From assembly GCF_005887635.2 (NCBI RefSeq), contig NZ_CP040820.1:1-64000 (forward strand): 64,000 nucleotides of DNA, read 5' to 3'. The stretch comes from Paroceanicella profunda. Lineage in GTDB: Bacteria; Pseudomonadota; Alphaproteobacteria; Rhodobacterales; Rhodobacteraceae. The translations under genes and the position numbers were made by a program. Below the pieces are notes generated by a model that made no database searches, had not been told where the DNA came from, and worked only from the letters and a program-made list of their open reading frames with translations. Shown here piece after piece: positions 26,788 through 36,239 of this stretch. Within the stretch, counting starts at the first letter, position 1. Every line of letters begins with the position of its first letter.

Positions 26788-28092
26788 TTACACGTAGCGG
26801 TTGACGAGGTTTTCCAGTCTTTCCTGCCGGCCGGAAACCGGCTGCGGGTCGAGGTCTTCCGCCTCTGCCCGGTCGGCGATCTGCGCGAGCGTGGCGCCGG
26901 GGGCCAGCATGGCACGGGCATCGCCCCGCGCCCAGCCCGCGTAGCGCGCCGCCCGCGCCTCCTCCAGCGCGCCGCCCTCCAGCAGGGCCGCCGCCGCCTT
27001 CAGCCCGCGTGCGCAGACATCCATCGCCCCGACATGCGCCGCCACGAGGTCCTCCGCATCGAGCGACTGGCGCCGCAGCTTCGCGTCGAAATTCGTGCCG
27101 CCGGAGGTGAACCCCCCCAGCCGCAGGATCTCGTAATAGGCCAGCGCCACGTCGGCCACGTTGTTGGGGAACTGGTCGGTGTCCCAGCCCGATTGCGGGT
27201 CGTTGCGGTTCATGTCCACCGAGCCGAAGATGCCGAGCGCGCCGGCAAGCGCGATCTCGTGCTCGAAGGAATGCCCGGCGAGAATCGCATGCCCCTGCTC
27301 GATGTTCACCTTCACCTCGCCCTCCAGCCCGAAGCGCTTGAGCAGGCCGTAGACCGTGGCCACGTCATGGTCGTACTGGTGCTTGGTGGGTTCCTGCGGC
27401 TTCGGCTCCACCAGGATGGCGCCCTTGAAGCCGATGCGGTGCTTGTGCTCCACCACGAGGCTGAGGAACCGGCCCATCTGCTCGGTCTCGCGGGCGAGAT
27501 CGGTGTTGAGCAGGGTCTCGTAGCCCTCGCGCCCGCCCCAGAGCACGTAGTTCTCGCCCCCCAGCCGGTGGGTCACCCCCATGCAGTGCCGCACCACCGA
27601 GGCGCAATAGGCAAACACATCCGGGTCCGGGTTCGTGGCCGCCCCGGCCATGTAGCGGCGGTTGGAAAACAGGTTCGCCGTGCCCCAGAGCAGCTTCGGG
27701 CCGCCGGCCGCCATCTTTGCCTCGAAGAGATCGGCCATCTCGTCGAGCCGCGCATGGCTCTCGGCCAGCCGCGCGCCCTCGGGGCGCACGTCATGGTCGT
27801 GGAAGGTGAAATAGGGCACGCCGAGAATGCGGAACAGCTCGAACGCCGCCTCCGCCTTCAGCTTCGCCCGGCCCATGTCGTCATTGGGAAACCACGGCCG
27901 CTCGAAGGTGGCGCCGCCGAACGGGTCGCCTCCCTCCCAGCCGAAACTGTGCCAGTAGCACACGGCAAAGCGCAGGTGGTCCTCCATGCGCCGGCCCAGC
28001 ACGATCTCGTCGGGGTCGTAATGCCGGAAGGCGAGGCCTTCCGCCCCGGGGTCATGCGCCAGCGGCGCGATGCCCTCGAAATATCCCGTCAT
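26788..28092 (-). CDS. xylA: xylose isomerase
   Basis: A 434-residue cytoplasmic enzyme converting D-xylose to D-xylulose, of the longer class II type. The catalytic His lies in YFTFHDHDV. Metal-site blocks are [34 protein letters not shown] and [18 protein letters not shown]. Length and motifs are complete. Second gene of the operon: its ATG shares a base with the lacI stop. No xylulokinase gene is present in the window. Confidence 0.97.
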   Translation of the reverse strand: MTGYFEGIAPLAHDPGAEGLAFRHYDPDEIVLGRRMEDHLRFAVCYWHSFGWEGGDPFGGATFERPWFPNDDMGRAKLKAEAAFELFRILGVPYFTFHDHDVRPEGARLAESHARLDEMADLFEAKMAAGGPKLLWGTANLFSNRRYMAGAATNPDPDVFAYCASVVRHCMGVTHRLGGENYVLWGGREGYETLLNTDLARETEQMGRFLSLVVEHKHRIGFKGAILVEPKPQEPTKHQYDHDVATVYGLLKRFGLEGEVKVNIEQGHAILAGHSFEHEIALAGALGIFGSVDMNRNDPQSGWDTDQFPNNVADVALAYYEILRLGGFTSGGTNFDAKLRRQSLDAEDLVAAHVGAMDVCARGLKAAAALLEGGALEEARAARYAGWARGDARAMLAPGATLAQIADRAEAEDLDPQPVSGRQERLENLVNRYV

Positions 28093-29198
28093 CAGGCGGC
28101 TCCTCCCGTTCTGGTGGTATTGTTGTCTTCTTCGGCCCGCGCCGGGCAGGCGGGCAGGTTCGCCGGCAGGTTCGCCGGAAGATTCTCTGGCAGGTAGATC
28201 GCCGGGGTGATCGCGCCCCTCCCGGCCGGGGCCGGCCGCCCGTCGGCCAGCGCGCGCAGGATGTCGAGGGCCGCGGCCACCTCCTGCACCGGCTTCTGGT
28301 CGATCACCGCGTCCACCAGCCCGGCCTCCAGCGCCTCGCGGGCATGGGGCACCAGCTCGTGCAGCACCACGAGCGGCCGTGGCCGCCCGAGTGCGCGCAG
28401 CGCCTCCACCAGCCCGCGGTTGCCCGCGCCCATGCTGTAGATGCCGCTGATGCCCGGCTCCCGCGCCAGCGCAGCACCCACCAGCGCGCGCATGCGCGAG
28501 GGGCTGTCGAACGCCTCCACCACCGGCAGCAGGGCAAGGCCCGGCGCGCCGGAAAGGCTCTGCTCCAGCCCGGCCAGCCGCTCGGCATGGTCCTGTGCGG
28601 CGCGCGCGCCCACCACCGGCAGCACGAGGCCGGAGCGCCCGGTGTGCCCCAGCCGCATGAGCCGCGCGGCGGTGCGCCCGGCCACCAGGTTGTCGATGCC
28701 CACATAGGCGTCGCGCTCCGCCCCCGGCGCGTCGGAGACCAGCGTCACCACCGCCACGCCGCCGGCGCGCAGGCCGGCGATGGCCGCGCTCACCCGCGCA
28801 CTGCCGCTCGCCACGATGGCAAGCCCGTCGCAGGCTTCCGGGTCCACCCGCTCCAGCGCGTCGGCCAGCGCCTCGGCGTCGAAGGCCGGCACCTCGCTGA
28901 GAGTGATGCGCACCCGGTCGCCCGCCCGCGCGCCGGCCTCGGCCAGCACCGCGGCGCGCAGGGCGCGGAAGAAGCTGTGGTCGCCGTCGGGCAGCAGGAA
29001 GCGGAACCGGTACAGCCGCCGGCGCGAGAGGTTCGCGGCATGCACGTCACGCGTGTAGCCGAGCGCCTCGATCGCCGCGCGCACCCGCGCCTCGGACTTG
29101 GCCGCCACCCCGCCGCGGGCGTTCAGCACCCGGTCGGCGGTGGCATAGCTCACGCCCGCTGCCCGCGCCACGTCATGAAGAGTGGGCTTGCGCATCAC
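28092..29198 (-). CDS. LacI family transcriptional regulator
   Basis: A 368-residue repressor. Residues about 4-50 are the LacI helix-turn-helix and hinge ([25 protein letters not shown], then [19 protein letters not shown]). The rest is a periplasmic-binding-type sugar domain ([35 protein letters not shown]). It is the first gene of the xylA operon, so it likely represses its own operon. A TTGAC/GTCAA palindrome lies about 39 bp upstream. The C-terminus carries a short repeat ([16 protein letters not shown]) encoded by 12-bp units. Starts 29198 and 29195 are both possible. Confidence 0.92.
   Translation of the reverse strand: MMRKPTLHDVARAAGVSYATADRVLNARGGVAAKSEARVRAAIEALGYTRDVHAANLSRRRLYRFRFLLPDGDHSFFRALRAAVLAEAGARAGDRVRITLSEVPAFDAEALADALERVDPEACDGLAIVASGSARVSAAIAGLRAGGVAVVTLVSDAPGAERDAYVGIDNLVAGRTAARLMRLGHTGRSGLVLPVVGARAAQDHAERLAGLEQSLSGAPGLALLPVVEAFDSPSRMRALVGAALAREPGISGIYSMGAGNRGLVEALRALGRPRPLVVLHELVPHAREALEAGLVDAVIDQKPVQEVAAALDILRALADGRPAPAGRGAITPAIYLPENLPANLPANLPACPARAEEDNNTTRTGGAA
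28154..28189 (-). repeat. 12-bp tandem repeat inside lacI 3' end
   Basis: Two exact copies of GCAGGTTCGCCG (28154-28165 and 28166-28177) and a diverged third (28178-28189) encode NLPA-like units near the C-terminus of the LacI protein. The repeat keeps the reading frame and lies outside the DNA-binding and sugar domains. Confidence 0.75.
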
Positions 29199-29236
29199 GT
29201 CTGTTTTCCTCCCTGCCGCGGAGAGTGCGGGGAGTT

Positions 29237-29250
29237 TTGACAGACGTCAA
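29237..29250. promoter_or_regulatory. LacI operator-like inverted repeat
   Basis: TTGACAGACGTCAA is a 5-bp inverted repeat with a 4-base centre, 39 bp upstream of the lacI start and in front of the divergent DUF389 gene. Size and position suit a LacI-family operator. A second copy was not found. Confidence 0.5.
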
Positions 29251-29356
29251 TCATTTCATGGTCGCATGCCGCGATCGCCGGATTTGCATGACGCCGGCGC
29301 GGATTTGCGGCATGATCTGCGGCGCACCCGTCTGCGGGTGCGCGAGAGTGCCGACG

Positions 29357-30430
29357 ATGCCGATACGGGACTTCTCCATCACCCGGGACATCCTGCGCTT
29401 CGAGGGGTCGGACCCGGGCGCCTACTGGCGACGCTTCGCCATGCTGCTCACTCTGGCGGTGACCATCGCCACCATGGGCCTGTTGCGCGATTCCGGCGCC
29501 GTGGTCATCGCCGCGATGCTGATCGCGCCGCTGATGACCCCCATCCTGGGCATCGCCTCCTCCATGGTGATGGGCTGGCTGGGCCGGGCGCTGTGGCTTG
29601 CGCTGGTGGTGCTCTTCGCCGCGGCGGTGAGCGTGGGCGTGGCCTGGGCCATCGCCTGGGCCATCGACGCGCCGCGCGGCGTCACCCTGCCGGTGGAGGT
29701 GGGCAGCCGCACCCACCCGGGGGCGGAGGACCTGCTCATCGCCCTCGCCGCCGGGGTGGCCGGCGCCTATGTCCAGATCCAGAAATCCGAGATCAGCCTG
29801 CTGCCGGGAGCGGCCATCGGCGTGTCGCTGGTCCCGCCGCTCGCCGCCGCGGGGCTGCTGCTGCATTTCGAGGAGCCGCGCCGCGCGCTGGAAGCGGTGC
29901 TGCTCTTCGCCACCAATTTCGGCGCCATCATCTTCTCGGCCTGCATCGTCTACATCGCCTCCAGCCCGTCGAGCTTCCTGCTCGCCCGCGGCCGGCGGCG
30001 CATGCGCTTCACCATGAGCGCCACCATCGCCACCGCCTTCCTGGTTCTGGTGTTCCTGCACCTGCTCACCACCACCTACTACCGCTACGTGGAAACCCGC
30101 ACCGAGGCGGCCCTTGCCGCGCAGATCCGCCGCTGGGCCGGCACGGTGCCTGTGGAGGTGCTGCGCGTGGAGGTGCATGCCCGAGACCGGGTGGCCGAGA
30201 TCTGGGCGCTGGTGGACCTGCCGTCGGACGCGCAGTACCGCATCGCCTCCGCCGCCGACCTGCTGCCCGCCGCCCTCGCCCGGATCCCGTTCCGCAGCAC
30301 CGTGCGCGAGGTGCTGGGCCCCGAGTACTCCGTGGTCGTGCGCTACCAGACCCGCATCGCCTGGCAGATCGACCTCGCCGACGACACCGTGGAGCCCGCG
30401 CCGGTGCTGCTGCTGCGGGAGGACGAGTAG
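29357..30430 (+). CDS. DUF389 domain membrane protein
   Basis: A 357-residue inner-membrane protein. The DUF389 core is clear: RFAMLLTLAVTIATMGLL, SGAVVIAAMLIAPLMTPILG, and VSLVPPLAAAGLLLHF, with five to six hydrophobic segments between residues about 28 and 245. A soluble C-terminal domain of about 110 residues follows. The biochemical role of DUF389 is unknown. The ATG at 29357 is chosen because the family begins shortly before its first helix. Divergent from lacI, and ends 2 bp from the convergent LysR gene. Confidence 0.87.
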   Translation: MPIRDFSITRDILRFEGSDPGAYWRRFAMLLTLAVTIATMGLLRDSGAVVIAAMLIAPLMTPILGIASSMVMGWLGRALWLALVVLFAAAVSVGVAWAIAWAIDAPRGVTLPVEVGSRTHPGAEDLLIALAAGVAGAYVQIQKSEISLLPGAAIGVSLVPPLAAAGLLLHFEEPRRALEAVLLFATNFGAIIFSACIVYIASSPSSFLLARGRRRMRFTMSATIATAFLVLVFLHLLTTTYYRYVETRTEAALAAQIRRWAGTVPVEVLRVEVHARDRVAEIWALVDLPSDAQYRIASAADLLPAALARIPFRSTVREVLGPEYSVVVRYQTRIAWQIDLADDTVEPAPVLLLREDE

Positions 30431-30432
30431 CC

Positions 30433-31332
30433 TCACACAGGATGGGTTTCCGTCACATGGGTCTCGAAGAAGTCGGAGAAGGTGGCGATGCGCATGGGCA
30501 GGCGCTCGTAGGGCGGGTAATAGAGCGTGAGCCACAGCTCGGGCAGCGACCAGTCGTCCAGCACCGTCACCAGCGTTCCGGACGCGAGGCCCGCCTCCAC
30601 GATGAAACGCGGCAGGAGGGCGATGCCCTCGCCGTTCTCGACCAGCCGGGCGGAGAGGTCGCCGTTGTTCGAGCTGAGCTCGGCGCCCGCGCGCACCCGC
30701 CGCCGCACCGCGCCGCGGTTGAGCTCCCAGATCTCCGCTCCGCCCTCCGCGTCATAGGCGAGGCAGACGTGCTCGCCGAGGTCCTCCGGTTCGCGCGGGG
30801 TGCCCCAGGCTTCCAGGTAGCGCGGCGCGGCCACCAGCACCCGGCGCACCGGGCAGAGCTTGCGCCAGATGGTGAGCTTGTCGCGCGGCTGGCCGGAGAT
30901 GCGGATCGCGAGGTCGACGCTGTCGGCCACCACGTCCACCAGCCGGTCCGTGAGGGTGAGCGAGACATTCACCTTCGGATAGAGCGTGCGGAACTGCGAG
31001 ATCACGTCCGGCAGGATCCGCTCGCCCATCGACATCGGCGCGTTGATGCGGATGAGGCCGGAGGTCTCGCCCTGGCGCTCGCGCAGGTCCTCCGCCGCGG
31101 CGCGCAGCCCCTCCACCAGCGGGCCCACCCGCGCGGCATAGGCCGCCCCGGCGGAGGTGAGCGAGACCTGCCGCGTGGTGCGCAGCAGCAGCTGCACCCC
31201 CAGCCGCTCCTCCAGCGCGCCCACCGTGCGGGTGACCGATGGCGGGGTCATCGACAGGTGTCGCGCGGCGGCAACGAAGCTGCGATGCTCCGCAACCGAG
31301 AGAAAGACCTGCAGTGCCTCGAGATCACCCAT
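30433..31332 (-). CDS. LysR family transcriptional regulator
   Basis: A 299-residue regulator. The helix-turn-helix is at residues about 3-60 (LEALQVFLSVAEHRSFVAAARHLSMTPPSVTRTVGALE in family form), followed by the LysR substrate domain starting TSGLIRINAPMSMGERILPDVI. The ATG at 31332 gives the standard start. A GTG at 31350 would add six residues. Divergent from the VOC dioxygenase-like and pirin genes, which it probably controls. An ATTGC-N7-GTAAT motif (31342-31358) in between is a candidate T-N11-A type site. Confidence 0.9.
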   Translation of the reverse strand: MGDLEALQVFLSVAEHRSFVAAARHLSMTPPSVTRTVGALEERLGVQLLLRTTRQVSLTSAGAAYAARVGPLVEGLRAAAEDLRERQGETSGLIRINAPMSMGERILPDVISQFRTLYPKVNVSLTLTDRLVDVVADSVDLAIRISGQPRDKLTIWRKLCPVRRVLVAAPRYLEAWGTPREPEDLGEHVCLAYDAEGGAEIWELNRGAVRRRVRAGAELSSNNGDLSARLVENGEGIALLPRFIVEAGLASGTLVTVLDDWSLPELWLTLYYPPYERLPMRIATFSDFFETHVTETHPV

Positions 31333-31341
31333 GACCCGATT

Positions 31342-31358
31342 ATTGCTCACTGCGTAAT
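31342..31358. promoter_or_regulatory. LysR-type binding motif candidate
   Basis: ATTGC and GTAAT half-sites separated by 7 bases form an imperfect dyad next to the LysR start, in the AT-rich space facing the VOC gene. This fits the dyad/T-N11-A style of LysR sites but rests on one copy. Confidence 0.4.
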
Positions 31359-31458
31359 GGTGTTGTCAATATTATTGCCATTCTCTTAAGGGTCGAACTG
31401 GCCCATCTATAGCCCTGTAGACAGCCACTCCGGCCCGGTTGGCCGACAGGAGGATAGA

Positions 31459-32391
31459 ATGGACAAGCAGATCAACGGCCTGCACCACGTGACCTCGATC
31501 GCGTCGAGCGCCCAGGCCAACAGCGACTTCTTCACCAAGACCCTCGGCCTGCGCCGGGTGAAGAAAACGGTGAACTTCGATTCGCCGGACACCTATCACC
31601 TCTACTACGGCGACGCCGCGGGCACTCCCGGCTCGGTGATGACCTACTTCCCGTTCCGCGGCGTCGGCCGGGGCCGTCCGGGCACCGGCGAGGTGGGAAC
31701 CACGGTGTTCTCCGTGCCCGAAGGCTCTCTGGGCTACTGGAAGGAGCGGCTGGGCGGCCACGGCGTGACCGGGCTGGCCGAGGACACCCTGTTCGGCGAA
31801 CGGCGCCTGCGCTTCGACGGCCCGGATGGCGACGGCTTCGCGCTGGCCGAGATCGCCGCTGACGCCCGCCCGGGCTGGACCGGCTCCGGCGTGACGCCGG
31901 ACGAGGCGGTGCGCGGCTTCCGCGGCGCCACGCTGCGGCTGCGCGACGGCAAGGCCACCGGCGAGCTGCTGGAGTTCATGGGCTATGACCGCCTCGCCAC
32001 CGAGGGCGACGTGACCCGCTACGCCATCGCCGGCGGCAACGGGGCCGACACGGTGGATGTCGAGGTGCTGCCGGGGGCCGACCGGGCCCAGCAGGGCGCG
32101 GGCTCGGTGCATCACATCGCCTTCTCGGTGCCGGACCGCGCGGCCCAGCTCGCCGTGCGCCAGTCGCTGATGGACACCGGCTACCAGGTGACCCCGGTGA
32201 TCGACCGCGACTATTTCTGGGCGATCTACTTCCGCACCCCCGGCGGGGTGCTGTTCGAGGTGGCCACGGCCGAGCCCGGCTTTGACCGCGACGAGGCGCC
32301 GGACCACCTGGGCGAGGCGCTGAAACTGCCGCACCAGCATGAGCGGCTGCGCGCCCAGATCGAGGCCTATCTAGATCCGATCGCCGACTGA
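31459..32391 (+). CDS. ring-cleaving dioxygenase-like VOC protein (MhqO/MhqA family)
   Basis: A 310-residue protein with two vicinal-oxygen-chelate (glyoxalase) halves. The likely metal ligands are His in INGLHHVTSIASS, His in GSVHHIAFSVPD and Glu in GGVLFEVATAEPG. It resembles the putative hydroquinone dioxygenases of bacterial mhq loci, which protect from quinones and electrophiles. The GACAGGAGGATAGA ribosome-binding site is strong. The divergent LysR gene and the pirin downstream support a quinone/electrophile stress unit. Confidence 0.88.
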   Translation: MDKQINGLHHVTSIASSAQANSDFFTKTLGLRRVKKTVNFDSPDTYHLYYGDAAGTPGSVMTYFPFRGVGRGRPGTGEVGTTVFSVPEGSLGYWKERLGGHGVTGLAEDTLFGERRLRFDGPDGDGFALAEIAADARPGWTGSGVTPDEAVRGFRGATLRLRDGKATGELLEFMGYDRLATEGDVTRYAIAGGNGADTVDVEVLPGADRAQQGAGSVHHIAFSVPDRAAQLAVRQSLMDTGYQVTPVIDRDYFWAIYFRTPGGVLFEVATAEPGFDRDEAPDHLGEALKLPHQHERLRAQIEAYLDPIAD

Positions 32392-32398
32392 CCCGGCG

Positions 32399-32424
32399 CC
32401 CGGCCCCCGCCCTCCGGGGCCGGG
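32399..32424 (+). terminator. hairpin between the VOC and pirin genes
   Basis: A 9-bp perfect stem (CCCGGCCCC / GGGGCCGGG) with an 8-nt loop starts 8 bases after the VOC stop. It could end or reduce transcription into the pirin gene. There is no T tract. Confidence 0.45.
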
Positions 32425-32551
32425 GCCTCTCCGGGGGGCGGGCCCGCAGGGGCCCCCTCCGCCTCACCCGCCCCCGGCAGGCCGCCCTGCCTGCCGGACC
32501 CACGCCGCGAGGGCGCGCCACAGGCGCCCCGCCGACAGGAAGGACAGACCC

Positions 32552-33487
32552 ATGAGCTGGAACCCCACCCAATCGCCCGATTGCCCCGACACCGGCGGCC
32601 TTGACGCCATCGAGACGCTGATCATCCCCCGCGCGCGGGACCTGGGCGGCTTCGAGGTGCGCCGCGCCCTGCCGGCGCCGGACCGCCAGATGGTGGGCCC
32701 GTTCATCTTCTTCGACCAGATGGGCCCGGCCGAATTCCTCACCGGCGGCGGCATCGACGTGCGCCCCCACCCGCATATCGGCCTCGCCACCGTCACCTAT
32801 CTCTACCGCGGCGAGTTCCAGCACCGCGACAGCCTGGGCACCGACCAGATGATCTACCCCGGCGAGGTGAACTGGATGATCGCCGGCAACGGCGTCACCC
32901 ATTCCGAGCGCACCAGCGCCGCGATGCGGGCCAACCCCGGCGCGCTCTACGGCATTCAGACCTGGGTCGCGCTGCCGGAGAAGGACGAGGAGATGGGCGC
33001 GGCCTTCGAGCATCACGGCCGCGAGGCGCTGCCGCTGCTGGAGGAGCCGGGCAAGTCCGTCCGGCTGATCCTCGGCACCGCCTGGGGCGCGCGCGCGCCG
33101 GTGAAGACCTTCACGGAGACCTTCTACGCCGATGCCGTGCTGGCCGCCGGCGCCATGCTGCCGCTTCCCGATGACCACGAGGACCGCGGGGTCTACGTGG
33201 TGGAGGGCAGCGTGAGCGTGGCCGGGCAGAGCTTCGAGGCCGGACGGATGATGGTGTTCCGCCCCGGCGACGCCATCACCCTCATCGCCGGAGAGCGCGG
33301 CGCGCGGGTGATGGTGCTGGGCGGCGAGACGCTGAACGGCCCGCGCTACATCTCGTGGAACTTCGTCGCCTCCTCGCAGGAGAAGATCGACGCGGCGAAG
33401 GAGGCCTGGCGCCAGGGGGACTGGCAGCACGGCCGCTTCCAGCTGCCGCCGGGCGATACCGAGGAATATATACCTCTGGTTGAATAG
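32552..33487 (+). CDS. pirin family protein
   Basis: A 311-residue bicupin. The N-terminal metal site is DVRPHPHIGLATVTYLYRGE plus QHRDSLG (two His, then His and an acid), with the typical MIAGNGVTHSERT strand. Some pirins have quercetin dioxygenase activity, and others respond to redox state. RBS AGGAAGGAC precedes the ATG. It is encoded in the same direction as the VOC protein, with 160 bp of GC-rich DNA and a hairpin between them. Confidence 0.92.
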   Translation: MSWNPTQSPDCPDTGGLDAIETLIIPRARDLGGFEVRRALPAPDRQMVGPFIFFDQMGPAEFLTGGGIDVRPHPHIGLATVTYLYRGEFQHRDSLGTDQMIYPGEVNWMIAGNGVTHSERTSAAMRANPGALYGIQTWVALPEKDEEMGAAFEHHGREALPLLEEPGKSVRLILGTAWGARAPVKTFTETFYADAVLAAGAMLPLPDDHEDRGVYVVEGSVSVAGQSFEAGRMMVFRPGDAITLIAGERGARVMVLGGETLNGPRYISWNFVASSQEKIDAAKEAWRQGDWQHGRFQLPPGDTEEYIPLVE

Positions 33488-33504
33488 GAATCCCCCGACA
33501 CCTC

Positions 33505-33525
33505 CTCTACCCTCTACCCTCTGCC
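33505..33525 (+). repeat. CTCTACC short tandem repeat
   Basis: Three 7-bp units, two exact CTCTACC and one CTCTGCC, in the 108-bp gap between the pirin gene and the histidine kinase. Confidence 0.7.
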
Positions 33526-33595
33526 GACCCGTCGCCCGGCCCCTCTCCCGAGGGGGGCCGGCTGCCCGCCTGCACAGAGCCTGCCGGAGCCCCGC

Positions 33596-35161
33596 ATGTC
33601 CCTTCCTCCCGTCCCCGGGACTCGACATTCCCCCGCGCGCCTCGTCGCGACCATCGCGATGATCGTCGCGATCTTCCTGGTGGACACGTTCACGCCCCTG
33701 ATGAGCGGCGTGGCCACCCTCTACGTGCTGGCGCTGATCCTGCTGACGAGCGACCTGCGCCCGGTGAACGTGGCGCGCTGGGGCCTCGCCTGCGCCGCGC
33801 TCACCCTGATCGCCTTCCTCGCCGTGCATGGCAACGGCAACGACGACCTCAGCGCGGTGCTGCGCATGGTGTTCAGCCTGGCGGCCATCGGTGTCGCCAC
33901 GCTGCTGATCCGCCGGGCCCAGAAGATGTTCACCACGCTGCAGCTCTCCGAGCAGCGCTACCGCACCACCTTCAACACTGTGGCCGTCGCGATCTGCGCG
34001 TATGATTTCCGGCCGCTGGCCGAGGCTGTGGCGGCGCTGCGCGCGCGGGGCGTGAGCGACCTCGCCGCGTATCTCGCCACCCATCCGGCGGAGGTGGAGC
34101 GCATGCGCCGCAGCCTGCGCCTGGCCGATGTGAACAGCACCGCGCTGAAGCTCTTCGGCTTCCTCGACGCGTGTGCCTTCCGCCAGTACCGCGACGAGTT
34201 CCTGCCCGGGCTGGGGCCGCGCTTCGCGGACTGCATCCTCGCCCTGGACCGGGGCGGCGAGGTGGAGATCGAGACCCGGGTCGAACGCCGCGACGGCCAG
34301 ATGCTGGACATGATCGTGGTGTTCTCGCTGGCGGCCGAGGCCGCGCTCGACCGGGTGCCCTGCTCGATGCTGGACGTGACGGAGCGCCGGCGGCTCGGCG
34401 CGGCGGTGGCGGATTCGCGCGCGCGGCTGGAGCGCGCGCACCGCGCCACGGTGATGGCACAGGTCTCCGCCTCCATCGCGCACGAGATCAACCAGCCGCT
34501 CTCCGCGATCCGCAGCTATGCCGGGGCCGCGCACCGCTGGCTGGTGCGCGACAGGCCGGATCTGGGCGAGGTGACCACCGCGCTCACCAGCGTCATCGCA
34601 TCGGTGCAGCGCGCGGACGAGGTGATCCGCCGCATCCGCGCCATCACCGGCAAGCCGGCCAGGCAGGAGAGCACCCGTGTCGGGCTTGACGCGCTGGTGC
34701 ATGAGACCGCCGGGCTGCTGCACGACGAGGCCGCCCGCCACGGCGGCACGCTCACCGTGCGCCCCGGCGCAGGGGCGGCGGAGCTGACGGCAGACCGTAT
34801 CCTGCTGCAGCAGGTGCTGATCAACCTGGTGATGAACGCCCTTCAGGCCATGGACGGGCAGGCCGGCCCGCGCGACGTGGAGATCGTGACCCGGAGCCGG
34901 CACGGCTGCGCGACCATAGAGGTGCGCGACACCGGGCCCGGCCTGCCGGAGGCCTTCCACGAACGGGCCTTCGAGCCGTTCCAGACCACCAAGCCGGACG
35001 GGATGGGCGTGGGGCTGGCGATCTCCGCCTCGATCGTGGAGCGGCACGGCGGCCGCCTCGCGCTCACCGACCGGCCCTCGGGCGGCGCCTGCGCCCGCAT
35101 CACCCTGCCGCTGGAGCCGCAGGAGGACACGCGTCCCACCCCCGCCGCCGCGCCGGCCTGA
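33596..35161 (+). CDS. membrane-bound PAS histidine kinase (FixL-like)
   Basis: A 521-residue sensor. Four hydrophobic segments lie within residues about 17-105, a PAS-like domain at about 115-255, and the kinase core after that. The phospho-acceptor is H296 in ASIAHEINQPLSAI. ATPase boxes are NLVMNALQAM (N), DTGPGLP (G1), EPFQTTKPDGMG (F) and GVGLAIS (G2). The HEINQPL form of the H-box is typical of the FixL/TodS group, whose partners are FixJ-type regulators. Two such regulators follow on the opposite strand at 36240 and 36743. The signal sensed is unknown. Confidence 0.9.
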   Translation: MSLPPVPGTRHSPARLVATIAMIVAIFLVDTFTPLMSGVATLYVLALILLTSDLRPVNVARWGLACAALTLIAFLAVHGNGNDDLSAVLRMVFSLAAIGVATLLIRRAQKMFTTLQLSEQRYRTTFNTVAVAICAYDFRPLAEAVAALRARGVSDLAAYLATHPAEVERMRRSLRLADVNSTALKLFGFLDACAFRQYRDEFLPGLGPRFADCILALDRGGEVEIETRVERRDGQMLDMIVVFSLAAEAALDRVPCSMLDVTERRRLGAAVADSRARLERAHRATVMAQVSASIAHEINQPLSAIRSYAGAAHRWLVRDRPDLGEVTTALTSVIASVQRADEVIRRIRAITGKPARQESTRVGLDALVHETAGLLHDEAARHGGTLTVRPGAGAAELTADRILLQQVLINLVMNALQAMDGQAGPRDVEIVTRSRHGCATIEVRDTGPGLPEAFHERAFEPFQTTKPDGMGVGLAISASIVERHGGRLALTDRPSGGACARITLPLEPQEDTRPTPAAAPA

Positions 35162-35305
35162 CGCCGGGCCGGAGGGCCAGCGCTTCGGCCGGGCATCGCC
35201 GCTGCGCGGCCGTGCCTCCGGGGCGGCGCGCGCACCCGCGCCACGCCTGCCCCGGTGATCCCCGGGGCCCGGTCAGAGCCCGGCCATTGCCCCTTGTGCG
35301 ACCGG

Positions 35306-35959
35306 TCAGTGCCCCGCCACTCCGGGGGCGAGCACGCCCAGCGACCGCAGGCCGAAGAGCAGGAGCTGCACGGCGACCGCGGTGAGCAGGATGCCGAACA
35401 CGATTTCCGACACCACGAGCGAGGTGGGGTTGATGCGCTTCGCGATCTTGTCGATGTTGCTGAACAGCAGGTAGTCCAGCGCGCCCACCAGCAGGATGAG
35501 CCCCAGCACCATCAGCGTGGCGACGATGCCCTCGGCGCTGTCGGAGGCGATGATCACCACCGTGATGCCCACCGGGTTGAACAGGTAGGGCACGGCCAGC
35601 GGGTACACCGCCATCTTGGTGAGGTCCTTCGGCACCATGTGGGCTTCCTTGACCACCTCCTCGCCGGGCCCCAGCGCCATGCGCACCGCGATATGGGCCA
35701 GGATGATCGCCCCGGCCACCGCCACCGCGCCCGAGGTGATGTGCAGCATCTTCAGCAGCAGCCCGCCGACCATGAACACCACCAGCGCGGCGATCACCGC
35801 CGTGATCACCATGCGCCGCCCCACCTCGCGCTGCACCTCCGGCGTGGCGCCCCTGGTCTTCTCCAGGAAGGGGACGAGGGCAATTTTCGGGCCGATTCCG
35901 ATGAGCAGCAGCAGGAACAGTGTCGCGAAGAGTTTGAGATCAATTGTCGAAAAGTCCAA
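35306..35959 (-). CDS. MarC family membrane protein (TTG start)
   Basis: A 217-residue protein with six hydrophobic segments, including LFLLLLIGIGPKIALVPFLEKT, MVITAVIAALVVFMVGGLLL, PLAVPYLFNPVGITVVII and a final VVSEIVFGILLTAVAVQLLLFGL. The MarC family has no settled function (it includes proposed amino-acid exporters). The most likely start is TTG 35959: GGAAGGAG lies 6 bases upstream and residue 2 onward matches the expected N-terminus (DFSTIDLKLFATL). An ATG within that spacing is out of frame and the next in-frame ATG upstream would add an unlikely charged leader. The region upstream is AT-rich and probably carries the promoter. Confidence 0.83.
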   Translation of the reverse strand: MDFSTIDLKLFATLFLLLLIGIGPKIALVPFLEKTRGATPEVQREVGRRMVITAVIAALVVFMVGGLLLKMLHITSGAVAVAGAIILAHIAVRMALGPGEEVVKEAHMVPKDLTKMAVYPLAVPYLFNPVGITVVIIASDSAEGIVATLMVLGLILLVGALDYLLFSNIDKIAKRINPTSLVVSEIVFGILLTAVAVQLLLFGLRSLGVLAPGVAGH

Positions 35960-35965
35960 GGCATA

Positions 35966-35973
35966 CTCCTTCC
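35966..35973 (-). promoter_or_regulatory. ribosome-binding site deciding the TTG start of marC-like gene
   Basis: GGAAGGAG on the minus strand lies 6 bases before the TTG at 35959. The ATG located within the spacer is read in another frame. Confidence 0.6.
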
Positions 35974-36239
35974 AATTGGCATAAAATCGCCTCTGTTCAA
36001 GAATAAATACAGTGAAATTTCTTTTGTTCAAACGCGAAGATCGGCGCGTCACCCTTCGCGCCACGGCATCCCCCTCCCGCCCGAGACCCGGCGCGGGGGC
36101 CGCGAGCCCACCGTGACGCTGCCATTGCCCCCCGGGGCGGAGGGCTCACGCGGCCCCGCACGCCCGCGCCACCCTCGGTGGCGCCCGGCGGCGGCTGGCA
36201 CCCCGGGGGCAGGGGCGTGTCGGTCGGTGTGGGGGGCGG

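Noticed and set aside
31976..35047. 1023-codon open frame on the minus strand
   Set aside because: It runs antisense across the VOC, pirin and kinase genes, is rich in His/Arg/Gly with no domain, and is explained by GC-biased codon use of the plus-strand genes.
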